Assembly (NCBI GenBank): GCA_937924895.1
Contig: CALEYP010000079.1
Span: 1 to 26,665 of the forward strand
Source of the DNA: an uncultured Alphaproteobacteria bacterium
GTDB taxonomy: Bacteria; Pseudomonadota; Alphaproteobacteria; Puniceispirillales; Puniceispirillaceae
Reading direction: 5' to 3'
DNA length: 26,665 bases
How positions within the stretch are numbered: position 1 is the first letter of the stretch; every line of letters begins with the position of its first letter. The notes under the pieces were generated by a model. It made no database searches. It saw only the letters and a list, made by a program, of their open reading frames with translations, and had not been told where the DNA came from. Made by a program: the position numbers and the translations under genes. Of this stretch, positions 7,613 to 16,313 are shown piece by piece.

Positions 7613-8143
7613 TTAGCCGCGCGGGGCGTGCTTTGCCAAGATACGTTGCAAGGTGCGGCGGTGCATTTTAAGGCGCCGTGCTGTTTCAGAGACATTTCTG
7701 TCACATTGCTCAAACACACGCTGAATATGCTCCCATCTCACGCGGTCAGCACTCATCGGGTCCTCTGGTGGGGGTGGCATTGCCCCATCTTGTTGTAGCA
7801 AGGCTGCTACAATTTGATCGGGGTTTGCTGGTTTTGGCAAATAATCAAGCGCGCCCGCTTTCACAGCCGCCACCGCTGTTGCGATATTGCCAAAGCCTGT
7901 GAGAATCACGACCCGGCAATCAGGATTTGTGTGATGCAGCGCCTTTACCACATCAAGGCCACTCCCATCTTCAAGCTTGAGATCTAAGATGGCATAATCA
8001 AAAGCTTCTAATTTAGAGGCTTCAATTCCCTCTTTGACAGACGCAACGCTCGTGACCACAAAGCCGCGCTGTTCCATGGCGCGTTCTAGGCGCTTGCGCA
8101 GTGCGGTGTCATCATCAAGCAGCAATAGGTTTTGATTTTCCAT
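7613..8143 (-). CDS. regA: Redox response regulator, RegA/ActR/PrrA family
   Basis: This 176-residue regulator has a receiver domain (about residues 5-115) with acidic pocket DDD near residues 10-12, phospho-acceptor Asp54 in AILDLKLEDG, Thr82 and Lys104. A Pro-rich linker (PPPPEDP) follows. The C-terminal Fis-type helix-turn-helix CDRNVSETARRLKMHRRTLQRILAKHAPRG (about 147-176) is the near-invariant RegA/ActR/PrrA signature. The family switches genes of respiration, carbon and nitrogen metabolism in response to redox state. The start MENQNLLLLDDD fits the family and begins 4 bases after the stop of the kinase gene, so the two are coupled. RegA families are usually paired with the RegB-type kinase found here. 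Confidence 0.93.
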   Translation of the reverse strand: MENQNLLLLDDDTALRKRLERAMEQRGFVVTSVASVKEGIEASKLEAFDYAILDLKLEDGSGLDVVKALHHTNPDCRVVILTGFGNIATAVAAVKAGALDYLPKPANPDQIVAALLQQDGAMPPPPEDPMSADRVRWEHIQRVFEQCDRNVSETARRLKMHRRTLQRILAKHAPRG

Positions 8144-8147
8144 GAGA

Positions 8148-9485
8148 CTAGCCTTTCTCAACTTGCGCTTCAATATAGGCCCGCGGCACGATGATGACAA
8201 CGTGCCCGCCGCTTTGCGGTTGATTTTTCACTGACAAGGTGCCACCGACACTTTCAATCAAACTCATCGCAAGGTAAAGCCCTAGCCCCCGATGACCATC
8301 TTGGCCTTTGCGTGTTGAGTTAAAGGGCTGACCAAAGCGGTTAATGATAGCCCGATTAAATCCAGGGCCATCATCTTTAATATCAAAGAAGAGATAATTC
8401 TCATTCCAGCTGACTTGAAACGAAATGAGAGATTTGGCAAAGCCATCAGCATTATCCAAAATGGTCTCAAGCGCATATTTCAACTCTGGCCGCGACTGTA
8501 AAAGAGGCTCTGCCTCCTCATCATTTCCTTTCACCTCAAAGGCTAATCTTGTCTTCATCTCCGCCATTTTCGGGGAAATGAGCGAGTGAATGACCTCGCT
8601 AATCGGTAAGCCAAATGCCAGATCAGAGGATGATAAATTCGCATCGGCATCCAACTCTGATAAAATCACGCGGCATCTGTCAATTTCCTGATTCAGCATC
8701 TTCACATCTTCAAGCAGGGGATCATCATCATCTAATTCTTGGGTCAGCTCATGACTAATCACATAGATGGTGTTGAGCGGAGAGCCTAATTTATGGGCCG
8801 CCGCTGTTGCGAGGCGGCCAAGGGCTAATGATTCCCGCTCTTGCGCTAAATCAAGCTGTGCCACATTTAACAAAGAGGCTAATTGCCTGCGATTATCAGC
8901 CAAATACCAAGTATAGAGCGAGATAAAGACAGCCGAGATGACTAAGGCTGATAGGATGCCAAATAAGAAGAGTTGCGGCATATCAAAATCAGGTTCCGCC
9001 CATGGCAATGGCAAATGATAAACCGATAAGAAACTAGCCGAAATAATGACCAATAATAAAAGGGAAATGGTGGCTTTCAATTCCAACACGGCCGCAGATA
9101 CGACCAGCGGTGCCAACAGCAATATAAAGAAGGGGTTTAATAGCCCACCTGTGAGGTAAATAAGCGCAGCCAGCTGTAATACATCAAAGGCTAGCGCCAA
9201 TAAAATCTCAATTTGATAGGTGACAGGGATATAGCGATTTCGTTGATCAATCGCCAAATTGACCAAAGCTGAGGTAAATATCACCCCAAGGGCACTATCA
9301 AGGGGAAAGGAAAATCCCAGACCAAAATATATGATTAAACAAGCTGCTAGCTGACCTGACAGGGCTAGCCAGCGAATGCGGACAAGATTTTGTGGGTCAA
9401 AATGACCATGTCGGGGGGCACCTGCCGCTGCTTTCTCGGCTTGTTTTACAAAAAGCTGCGATGTGTTCTGGCGCCCTGCCCGCAT
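8148..9485 (-). CDS. regB: Redox sensor histidine kinase, RegB/ActS/PrrB family
   Basis: This 445-residue inner membrane kinase has about six membrane segments (residues 38-195). They include the quinone-binding RegB motif GGLLNPF (113-119). The dimerisation domain has the phospho-acceptor His231 in AAAHKLGSPLNTI and the family's redox cysteine, Cys271, in EIDRCRVILSEL. The ATPase domain has an N-box (TILDNADGFA) and a G1-box (DDGPGF), with GHRGLGLYLAMSLIE late. One feature is odd: the residue after the phospho-His is Lys, where HisKA kinases normally have Glu or Asp. It follows gyrB by 51 bases and precedes regA by 4 bases. AGGA about 9 bases upstream supports the start. Confidence 0.92.
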   Translation of the reverse strand: MRAGRQNTSQLFVKQAEKAAAGAPRHGHFDPQNLVRIRWLALSGQLAACLIIYFGLGFSFPLDSALGVIFTSALVNLAIDQRNRYIPVTYQIEILLALAFDVLQLAALIYLTGGLLNPFFILLLAPLVVSAAVLELKATISLLLLVIISASFLSVYHLPLPWAEPDFDMPQLFLFGILSALVISAVFISLYTWYLADNRRQLASLLNVAQLDLAQERESLALGRLATAAAHKLGSPLNTIYVISHELTQELDDDDPLLEDVKMLNQEIDRCRVILSELDADANLSSSDLAFGLPISEVIHSLISPKMAEMKTRLAFEVKGNDEEAEPLLQSRPELKYALETILDNADGFAKSLISFQVSWNENYLFFDIKDDGPGFNRAIINRFGQPFNSTRKGQDGHRGLGLYLAMSLIESVGGTLSVKNQPQSGGHVVIIVPRAYIEAQVEKG

Positions 9486-9536
9486 TAAATGAGTCCTAGT
9501 AAGAGATGCGGCCGTGGTAGGGCAGCATCACCATGA

Positions 9537-11978
9537 TTAAATATCAAGATGGGCCACTTTCAAGGCATTATCTTGAATGAAAGCCCGCCGCTCTTCTACA
9601 GCCTCTCCCATCAATGTTGAGAAGGCATTATCCGCCTCTTCTTCTTCTGTTACTTTGACTTGCAAGAAGCTCCGCGCATCAGGATCAAGCGTGGTTTCCC
9701 ATAATTGTTCAGGGTTCATCTCACCTAGACCCTTATAACGGGCCACCTGCGCGCCTTTACGACCAAGGGCCATCACATGCTCTGCCAATTGCGTCGGGCC
9801 TGCAATAGCTTGCTGTTTGCCCGCGGCTTCAAACTCACCTAATTTGCTGTAGGTGGATTGAAGATGTGCGGCAAGCTGGTCAAGTTGACGCGCTTCAGGA
9901 GATTGGACGATCTTGCTATCAATCACGTGACGTTCTTCAATACCGCGCAGCATGCGTTTGACAACAATCTGCTGGCCCATAGCCGTTTCTTCAATTGCGG
10001 CTTCCCAGCCTTTGGCAAGCGGATCAGCTAAATGATCTAGCCGCTTGGCCAGATAGTCAGCCGCGTCAGCATTGGTCAGCATTTCTGGTTTCAACATGCC
10101 AGCAATCGCCGCCTGTTCAATCACATCTTTCGCCCCGTCAGAGCGCGCGAGAGCGGCTATGAGACGTGACACAGAATTTGCTTTCTCAACCACCTCTTTT
10201 AGATCGGTGCCTGCTAATTGAGGCCCGTCGCTTACCCGCAATACCGCATCTTTCAAGCCAGCCTCAACGAGGTAGTTATCAAGCGCTTTTTGGTCTTTCA
10301 GATAGACTTCTGATTGTCCCCTTTTGGCACGGAACAAAGGCGGCTGTGCGATGTAGAGATAGCCCTTTTCAATCAACGGACGCATATGACGGAAGAAGAA
10401 GGTCAGGAGCAGCGTGCGAATATGGGACCCATCAACATCCGCATCTGTCATGATCACGATTTTGTGATACCGGATTTTCTCAACATCCATATCAGCATTA
10501 CCCACACCTGCCCCAATGGCGGTGATCAAGGTACCAATCTCAGCTGATGACAGCATCTTATCAAGACGTGCCCGCTCCACATTCAAAATTTTACCACGCA
10601 ACGGCAAGATGGCCTGATTACTTCGGTCGCGTCCCTGCTTCGCAGAGCCGCCCGCTGAATCACCCTCCACAAGGAAGATTTCTGATTTTGATGGGTCTTT
10701 TTCCTGACAATCCGCCAACTTACCTGGCAAGCTAGCAATATCCAACACACCTTTACGGCGCGTTAATTCCCGTGCTTTGCGCGCTGCATCACGTGCCGCC
10801 GCTGCCTCAAACGCTTTGGCGACCACTTTACGGGCTTCGGCTGGATGTTCTTCGAACCATTGGCCAAGCGCATCTGAAACCGCATTCTCAACAATCGGGC
10901 GGACTTCAGATGAGACTAATTTATCTTTGGTCTGAGAGGAGAATTTCGGATCTGGCACTTTCACCGAGATGATCGCTGTTAAGCCTTCCCGGCAATCTTC
11001 ACCAGAAAGCTGTAATTTCTCTTTTTTTGCAATTCCTGTTTCGGTGGCATATTGGTTCACGATACGTGTCAGCGCCCCGCGGAACCCTGCCAAATGCGTT
11101 CCGCCATCACGCTGTGGAATATTATTGGTGAAACATAAGCATGTTTCATGGAAACTATCTGTCCAAGCCATGGCCAATTCAACCGTGATATCATCCTTAT
11201 CAGACAGGCTATACACCGCATCATGCAGGGCGTTACGTGAGCGGTTCAGATAATCGACAAAGGCCAAAAGCCCGCCTTCAAAGAAAAACTCTGAGACTTT
11301 TTCTTCACTACCACGCAAATCTGTTAGGCGTATACGCACCCCGGAATTCAAGAATGATAATTCACGCAAGCGATGCTCTAATGTGGTGAAATCAAACACA
11401 ATCTGAGAGAAGGTCTCTTCAGATGGCATGAAGGTAACTTGTGAGCCTGTATAGCCATTTGAATCTTCGGTATCTTTCAAACGCTCTTCAGCATCACCAT
11501 GACGGAATGTCATTTCATGCTTGCGGCCATCTCGCCAGATTTCAAGCTTTAACCAGCTTGATAGCGCATTCACAACAGACACACCCACACCGTGAAGCCC
11601 GCCTGAGACCTTATAGGAGTTATTATCAAATTTACCGCCAGCATGGAGCTGTGTCATAATCACTTCCGCAGCTGACACTCCTTCTTCAGGGTGGATGGCA
11701 ACAGGGATACCACGACCATTATCTGAAACCGAAACAGAGCCATCGGCATTTAGCTTCACATTGATGATGTCACAATGACCCGCAAGGGCTTCATCGATGG
11801 CATTATCAACCACCTCATAGACCATGTGATGGAGGCCTGAGCCGTCATCTGTGTCACCAATATACATACCAGGGCGTTTACGCACCGCATCTAGGCCACG
11901 CAGGACTTTAATAGAGTCTGCGCCATAATCAGATTGATTTGTTTGTTCCATTTCTGGATGTTCCCCTGACCCTGTCAT
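9537..11978 (-). CDS. gyrB: DNA gyrase subunit B
   Basis: This is the type II topoisomerase ATPase subunit, 813 residues, which partners GyrA to introduce negative supercoils. The GHKL ATPase motifs are visible: EVVDNAIDEALAGH, GRGIPVAIHPEEG and GGLHGVGVSVVNAL. The TOPRIM domain has EGDSAGGSAKQGRDR and DADVDGSHIRTLLLTFFFRH. The C-terminal GyrA-contact segment is RYKGLGEMNPEQLWETTLDP. The first ATG gives MTGSGEHPEMEQ; an internal ATG at 11951 is a credible alternative, since MEQTNQSDYGADSIK resembles typical starts. It ends the dnaA-dnaN-recF-gyrB block and is 32 bases from recF. Length is normal for the family. Confidence 0.97.
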   Translation of the reverse strand: MTGSGEHPEMEQTNQSDYGADSIKVLRGLDAVRKRPGMYIGDTDDGSGLHHMVYEVVDNAIDEALAGHCDIINVKLNADGSVSVSDNGRGIPVAIHPEEGVSAAEVIMTQLHAGGKFDNNSYKVSGGLHGVGVSVVNALSSWLKLEIWRDGRKHEMTFRHGDAEERLKDTEDSNGYTGSQVTFMPSEETFSQIVFDFTTLEHRLRELSFLNSGVRIRLTDLRGSEEKVSEFFFEGGLLAFVDYLNRSRNALHDAVYSLSDKDDITVELAMAWTDSFHETCLCFTNNIPQRDGGTHLAGFRGALTRIVNQYATETGIAKKEKLQLSGEDCREGLTAIISVKVPDPKFSSQTKDKLVSSEVRPIVENAVSDALGQWFEEHPAEARKVVAKAFEAAAARDAARKARELTRRKGVLDIASLPGKLADCQEKDPSKSEIFLVEGDSAGGSAKQGRDRSNQAILPLRGKILNVERARLDKMLSSAEIGTLITAIGAGVGNADMDVEKIRYHKIVIMTDADVDGSHIRTLLLTFFFRHMRPLIEKGYLYIAQPPLFRAKRGQSEVYLKDQKALDNYLVEAGLKDAVLRVSDGPQLAGTDLKEVVEKANSVSRLIAALARSDGAKDVIEQAAIAGMLKPEMLTNADAADYLAKRLDHLADPLAKGWEAAIEETAMGQQIVVKRMLRGIEERHVIDSKIVQSPEARQLDQLAAHLQSTYSKLGEFEAAGKQQAIAGPTQLAEHVMALGRKGAQVARYKGLGEMNPEQLWETTLDPDARSFLQVKVTEEEEADNAFSTLMGEAVEERRAFIQDNALKVAHLDI

Positions 11979-12010
11979 AATACCTGTTATCCCTCTTCAG
12001 CGAGGCCCCT

Positions 12011-13147
12011 TTATTGCGGCTCTATCTGCCCCTGTGAGACGTTAAAAAACTGCGCAAACTGGTTCATTGCTGAGAAAGCCACTCTGTCAGTTCCACTATA
12101 CCAGACTTGTCCCTTTAATTCACTAGTTGCAGCAAATAAACAGTGACGTTTTTCTTCATCTAAATGTGCGGCGACATCATCTAATAATAGCAAAGGCGGC
12201 CTATCCAATCGCCCCGCTTGTAAACGCGCATGTGCCAAGATAGCCGCAATCATCAAAGCCTTTTGCTCTCCGGTAGAGGCAAGCTGTGCAGGCTGTCCTT
12301 TATCCAGATGAATCGTTGTCAAATCTTGGGCTTGTGGCCCTGGCATGGACAAGTCCCCAGCCTGACGACGCGCCCGTGCGGTCTCTTTCATCTTATCTTC
12401 TGCGGCAAGGGCTGGCATGTCATCAAGCCAGGCACAACCCCCGCCAGTCATCGCCATATGAAGACGCGGGAAACCAAGATGGGCATCACTTTGATAGGCA
12501 GCTTCTGAGACAGCACGAGTGAGGGCTGCCCTGGCAGCCATAATCGCCATGCCCGTCTCTGCCAGCTGCGTTTCAAGGGCAGATAGCCAGCTATCATCAT
12601 TGCCGCCCTCTTGGATCAAGCGTTGGCGCTCCCGATAAAGCTTTTCATACCGGCTTAAGCGCCCAGAATGCGCGGGGTCAAAAGCAATCGCCAATCTGTC
12701 GACAAATCGCCTGCGTGAGGAAGGTGAGCCAATAAATAACCCATCCATTTGCGGTGTGAGCCATGAGACAGCAAAATAAGAGGCTAGTTGCCCGAGATTA
12801 GATTTCACCCCATTGAGGCGTACCGCCCGTGCCCCGTCCAATTTATCGGGCTGAATGCCTGTGCCGACCTCTAATGGACCGGCTTCAGTTTCAAGTTTGG
12901 CATAAATAGACCAGGGGGTCGTGACTGACACATCTTGCCCAAGGGGCGAGACCATACCTTGACGCGGGAAATCGCGACGCGCGGCACGACGCAATCCTCG
13001 TCCGGGAGATAGCAAGGAAAGGGCTTCTAGGATATTTGTTTTGCCAGCCCCATTTGGCCCCGTCAAAACAACAGGCCGATGCCCAAGCGCAAGCCGCAAT
13101 TCTTGATAATTACGGAACTCATGCACATGCAAAGAACGGACGAACAC
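12011..13147 (-). CDS. recF: DNA replication and repair protein RecF
   Basis: This SMC-like ATPase of 378 residues loads RecA at gapped DNA together with RecO and RecR. Residues 30-38 form the Walker A motif GPNGAGKTN in VVLTGPNGAGKTNILEALSLLSPGRGLR. The late ABC-type Walker B LLLLDDVAAHLD and the DRVAFS tail region are also family features. The start is a GTG (13145-13147), the first in-frame start after an in-frame TAA; no ATG or TTG lies between. It follows dnaN by 85 bases in the same direction and precedes gyrB by 32 bases, the standard order. Confidence 0.93.
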   Translation of the reverse strand: MFVRSLHVHEFRNYQELRLALGHRPVVLTGPNGAGKTNILEALSLLSPGRGLRRAARRDFPRQGMVSPLGQDVSVTTPWSIYAKLETEAGPLEVGTGIQPDKLDGARAVRLNGVKSNLGQLASYFAVSWLTPQMDGLFIGSPSSRRRFVDRLAIAFDPAHSGRLSRYEKLYRERQRLIQEGGNDDSWLSALETQLAETGMAIMAARAALTRAVSEAAYQSDAHLGFPRLHMAMTGGGCAWLDDMPALAAEDKMKETARARRQAGDLSMPGPQAQDLTTIHLDKGQPAQLASTGEQKALMIAAILAHARLQAGRLDRPPLLLLDDVAAHLDEEKRHCLFAATSELKGQVWYSGTDRVAFSAMNQFAQFFNVSQGQIEPQ

Positions 13148-13232
13148 ATCCGGCCGCTCTTTTAGCTGCGATTGCGTATCAGAGAGAGATGGTACAACAG
13201 ACAGCGTGCCCGCTCCTTACAAAGCCGTGCCG

Positions 13233-14336
13233 TTAGACGCGCATCGGCATCAAAACAAATAAATTCGCATCATCAGATGGCGCTTGGATCAAACTTGGCG
13301 CGCCAGGATCAGCGAGTGACATTTGTACAATATCGCCATGAATCTGTGCCGTGATCTCCATCAAATAGCGCGCATTAAAGCCCACTTCCATCGCACCACC
13401 TTCAAAGGCCACCTCTAATTCTTCGGTTGCAGAAGAAGCATCTGTGTTACTTGCAGATAGACGCACAAGATTAGGCTCAAGTGCCATCTTCACTGAACGT
13501 GTCTTCTCAGATGAGATAGTTGATACACGGTCAACCGCCGCCAAGAAGGCCGCTTTATCCAAAGATAACACCTTATCATTTCCGGTCGGGATCACTCTGG
13601 TATAATCAGGGAATGAGCCATCAATTAATTTTGACGTCAGACGCACATGACCAAATGAAAACTCGGCTCTTGTCTCGCTGAGGCGAACATCAACATCACC
13701 TTCTTGGTCATCGAGTAATTTGCGCAGCTCCCCAACCGCTTTGCGTGGCAAGATAATGGCTGGCATATCCTCTGCCCCAGCTGGCAGATTCATCTGGCTC
13801 ATCGCCAAACGGTGCCCATCTGTTGCAACAGCGCATAGCTGGCCATTTGCTGATTTGTGGAAATAAATCCCATTGAGGTAATAGCGTGTCTCTTCAGTAG
13901 AGATGGCAAATTTTGTTGTGTCGATCATATCACGCAAATCAACAGCTGTGAGTGTGAAATGATGCGGCAAATCCGCAGCTGAAATCGCAGGGAAATCCTC
14001 TACAGGCAATGTGGGAAGACGGAAGCTTGACCGGCCCGCGCTTATTTGCGCATGACCATCAGCCATCTGAATTTCGACCTCTGAGCCTTCAGGTAATTTG
14101 CGTACAATATCATTCAGCATATGCGCTGAGACCGTGCTGGCACCTTCTGTTGCCACAGCACAATCAACATGGGTGACAATATCCATGTCCATATCAGTAC
14201 CTGTGAGCGACAATTGACCAGCCGCTGCCCGAAGCACCATATTATTGAGAATCGGGATCGTGTTACGTCTTTCGACAACTGAACTCACATGGCCAAGAGG
14301 GCGCAATAGGCTCATTCGATCAATTGTAAATCTCAT
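13233..14336 (-). CDS. dnaN: DNA polymerase III beta sliding clamp
   Basis: This is the 367-residue processivity clamp that encircles DNA and tethers polymerase III and other clamp partners. It begins MRFTIDRMSLLRPLGHVSSVVERRNTIPILNNMVLRA, the canonical beta-clamp domain 1 start. It has DGHRLAM in domain 2 (ATDGHRLAMSQMNLP), KLIDGSFPDYTRVIP between domains 2 and 3, and the C-terminal partner-binding end VLMPMRV. Length is normal. It lies 163 bases downstream of dnaA; that gap contains an inverted repeat but no obvious intrinsic terminator, so dnaN may be read from dnaA and also have its own promoter. Confidence 0.96.
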   Translation of the reverse strand: MRFTIDRMSLLRPLGHVSSVVERRNTIPILNNMVLRAAAGQLSLTGTDMDMDIVTHVDCAVATEGASTVSAHMLNDIVRKLPEGSEVEIQMADGHAQISAGRSSFRLPTLPVEDFPAISAADLPHHFTLTAVDLRDMIDTTKFAISTEETRYYLNGIYFHKSANGQLCAVATDGHRLAMSQMNLPAGAEDMPAIILPRKAVGELRKLLDDQEGDVDVRLSETRAEFSFGHVRLTSKLIDGSFPDYTRVIPTGNDKVLSLDKAAFLAAVDRVSTISSEKTRSVKMALEPNLVRLSASNTDASSATEELEVAFEGGAMEVGFNARYLMEITAQIHGDIVQMSLADPGAPSLIQAPSDDANLFVLMPMRV

Positions 14337-14399
14337 GCTCAGATCTCATTTTTTCTTCGGTTGGTAGTTCGATGATCACATTTGGTAACCATAGTGATA

Positions 14400-14429
14400 G
14401 TTTGGCATACAAAATGTAGCATGCCAAAC
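14400..14429. repeat. 9-bp inverted repeat between dnaA and dnaN
   Basis: GTTTGGCAT (14400-14408) and ATGCCAAAC (14421-14429) are perfect arms with a 12-base loop. It is 64-93 bases upstream of the dnaN start. No T-run follows on either strand, so it is not a standard intrinsic terminator. It could be a regulatory-protein site for dnaN or an RNA leader hairpin. Confidence 0.5.
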
Positions 14430-14499
14430 GAAAAACATCACAATATATGCTATGAAAACTTGGGGTAGTTGTTAGCCAAGCGAGGCGCGAATCAGGGTC

Positions 14500-15915
14500 T
14501 TATGAGCCATCTGCCAAAAGCGAGCGCAGTAAATCTACATCAGAAGATAAATGACTATCTTCTGCCATTAATTGTTCAATCTTTTTCACGGCATGCATCA
14601 CTGTTGTATGGTCACGCCCGCCGAATGAACGACCAATCGCTGGATAAGAGAGCGAGGTTAAATCTTTTGCCAAATACATCGCAATTTGACGAGGCCGTGC
14701 AATCGCGACAGAACGGCGATTTGAGAACATGTCATTGGTGCGGATATTATAATGGGCTGAGACACGACGCTGAATATCATCAACAGAGATTAACCGGTTA
14801 CTCGCCCGCAATAAATCAGCCAGCACTTCACGCGCCATATCAACGCTCACCTCACGTCCAACTAGCGTAGCATGCGCAATCAAGCGATTGAGCGCGCCTT
14901 CTAATTCACGGATATTGGTGGTTACCTTATGGGCCAAAAATTCCAACACTTTATTCGGCAGGTTCACCGCGACCCCTTCACGACGGGCCTGCAGGATACC
15001 AAGGCGCAATTCGTAATTTGATGGATGGATATCAGCCACCATACCCCAGCTCATGCGCGAACGTAGCCGTTCCTTCACCCCATCAAGGTCTGACGGTGAT
15101 TTATCAGCAGATAGAATCACCTGGCGGCCTTCTTCCACAAGCGCATTTAACGTATGGAAGAATTCTTCTTGTGTTGATTCTTTACCTGACATGAATTGGA
15201 TATCATCAACCATCAATACATCACATGAGCGGAAACGTTCTTTGAAGCTCATCGTGTCTTTGCGGCGCAAGGCAGCCACAAATTGATTCATGAATTTCTC
15301 TGCCGAGAGATAAATCACCTTACGGTCAGGATTGCGCCGGTTACTTTCCCAAGCAATGGCATGCATGAGATGTGTTTTACCAAGGCCAACACCACCATAT
15401 AAAAAGAGCGGGTTAAAAGCATGGCTTGTTTCATCTGATTCAGCCACGCGTCTGGCGGCGGCATAAGCAAGCTCATTAGGCTTACCAACAACAAAATTGT
15501 CAAAGCTGAAACGCGAATCAAGTGATTCTGTCCCTGAAAGGCTCACAGCCTCAAGCGAATCAGCATGTCTTCCTGCCTCGCTGACAGGCATTTCTGATAA
15601 GCGTGGCGGCTGATCAACACGTTGGATGGATTGGCTTGTGCGCAGAATAATTTCAATATCACGGATCGCGCGATCTTCAGCGCCAACAAGTATCCGCAAG
15701 CGATCGAGATATTGGCCGATCACCCGCTCTCTTGTGAGGCGGCTTGTTGTGGCAAGCGTTAAACAGCCCTCATCACAGCTCACAACCAATAGCGGCTTAA
15801 TCCAGTTCCGCCATGCAACGTCACCTAGGTCAGACTTTAGGCGTGCAGAGACATTGTCCCATAAGGCTTGCACTTCATGTCTATTGGCCTGTCCCATAAT
15901 AAAGGTCACACTCAC
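14500..15915 (-). CDS. dnaA: Chromosomal replication initiator DnaA
   Basis: This AAA+ initiator binds DnaA boxes, melts the origin and recruits the helicase. At 471 residues it is normal for an alphaproteobacterium. Domain I is around residues 13-95 (ALWDNVSARLKSDLGDVAWRNWIKPL). A short variable linker follows. Walker A GGVGLGKTH is at about 174-182 and Walker B DVLMVDD at about 232-238. The domain IV DNA-binding signature, GRSFGGRDHTTVMHAV, is at about 428-442. The longest start is GTG at 15915; an ATG at 15895-15897 (MGQANRHEVQ) is equally plausible because neither has a good ribosome binding site. It is transcribed away from a 398-base gap rich in GANTC sites. Confidence 0.96.
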   Translation of the reverse strand: MSVTFIMGQANRHEVQALWDNVSARLKSDLGDVAWRNWIKPLLVVSCDEGCLTLATTSRLTRERVIGQYLDRLRILVGAEDRAIRDIEIILRTSQSIQRVDQPPRLSEMPVSEAGRHADSLEAVSLSGTESLDSRFSFDNFVVGKPNELAYAAARRVAESDETSHAFNPLFLYGGVGLGKTHLMHAIAWESNRRNPDRKVIYLSAEKFMNQFVAALRRKDTMSFKERFRSCDVLMVDDIQFMSGKESTQEEFFHTLNALVEEGRQVILSADKSPSDLDGVKERLRSRMSWGMVADIHPSNYELRLGILQARREGVAVNLPNKVLEFLAHKVTTNIRELEGALNRLIAHATLVGREVSVDMAREVLADLLRASNRLISVDDIQRRVSAHYNIRTNDMFSNRRSVAIARPRQIAMYLAKDLTSLSYPAIGRSFGGRDHTTVMHAVKKIEQLMAEDSHLSSDVDLLRSLLADGS

Positions 15916-16224
15916 TTTTCTTGCCGAACTTGTGGTTTGCGCGTCATCAAAGAGCCCCCCGACCGAGATGATGACACATCAACGCGGACATGTAGAGTAG
16001 TCAAAAATGACGCGTTAGTTCAAGAGCCGGAAAGGCCAAAATCAGCAAATAAATTGCCAAAAATATGATTCTTTTCGCTTGACACATTTTGTGCTTGCTA
16101 GGGGATTTTAGACCCCATGCGCCTGCGAAAAAGGGTTGGCCTTTTTAAAAATCTTTGGAAATACAATCGCTAGGGAAATGAATCACCAGAGATAGAAAGT
16201 GGTGAATCACATCTACCATCTATC

Positions 16225-16240
16225 ATTGATTCGAATCAAT
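16225..16240. repeat. 16-bp perfect palindrome with two adjoining GANTC sites
   Basis: ATTGATTCGAATCAAT reads the same on both strands. It contains GATTC followed directly by GAATC, two CcrM-type methylation sites back to back, centred on TTCGAA. It lies just downstream of the rpsT terminator and about 310 bases upstream of the dnaA start. It may be a dimeric regulator site whose access depends on methylation; this is inference. Confidence 0.6.
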
Positions 16241-16250
16241 AAACAGCGAG

Positions 16251-16284
16251 GTAAAAGAAAAAGGCCACCATCGCTGGCAGCCTT
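16251..16284 (-). terminator. Intrinsic terminator of rpsT
   Basis: In the minus-strand RNA, AAGGCTGCCA pairs with TGGTGGCCTT through a GCGA tetraloop. This is a 10-bp stem with two G-U wobbles (16261-16284), followed by TTTTTCTTTT-like sequence. It starts 30 bases after the rpsT stop codon and separates rpsT from dnaA transcription. Confidence 0.8.
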
Positions 16285-16313
16285 ACCTCATACATCACAA
16301 TGACTAGCGTGCG

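Larger units (their letters stand above)
15916..16313. other. rpsT-dnaA intergenic region with GANTC cluster (dnaA control region, possible origin)
   Basis: This is the only gap over 300 bases (398 bp). I see no convincing gene in it. It holds the rpsT terminator, a 16-bp palindrome, AT-rich stretches (for example 16046-16075 and 16141-16160) and five GANTC sites: 16067-16071, 16180-16184, 16204-16208, 16228-16232 and 16233-16237. An 8-base direct repeat, TGAATCAC, occurs at 16179 and 16203. I found no perfect DnaA box (TTATNCACA) on either strand. It must carry the dnaA promoter, but no sigma70 match convinced me. Whether it is also part of the replication origin is unproven. Confidence 0.5.

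Noticed and set aside
9486..9536. A terminator between gyrB and regB
   Set aside because: No stem of more than a few pairs with a following T-run could be found on the minus strand.
14469..14870. Plus-strand open frame of 133 codons across the 3' end of dnaA
   Set aside because: It is a shadow of the conserved DnaA domain IV coding sequence with no recognisable protein features.
16079..16107. A plus-strand promoter beginning with perfect TTGACA at 16079
   Set aside because: No acceptable -10 lies 16-18 bases downstream and no plus-strand gene follows; rpsT and dnaA are both on the minus strand.
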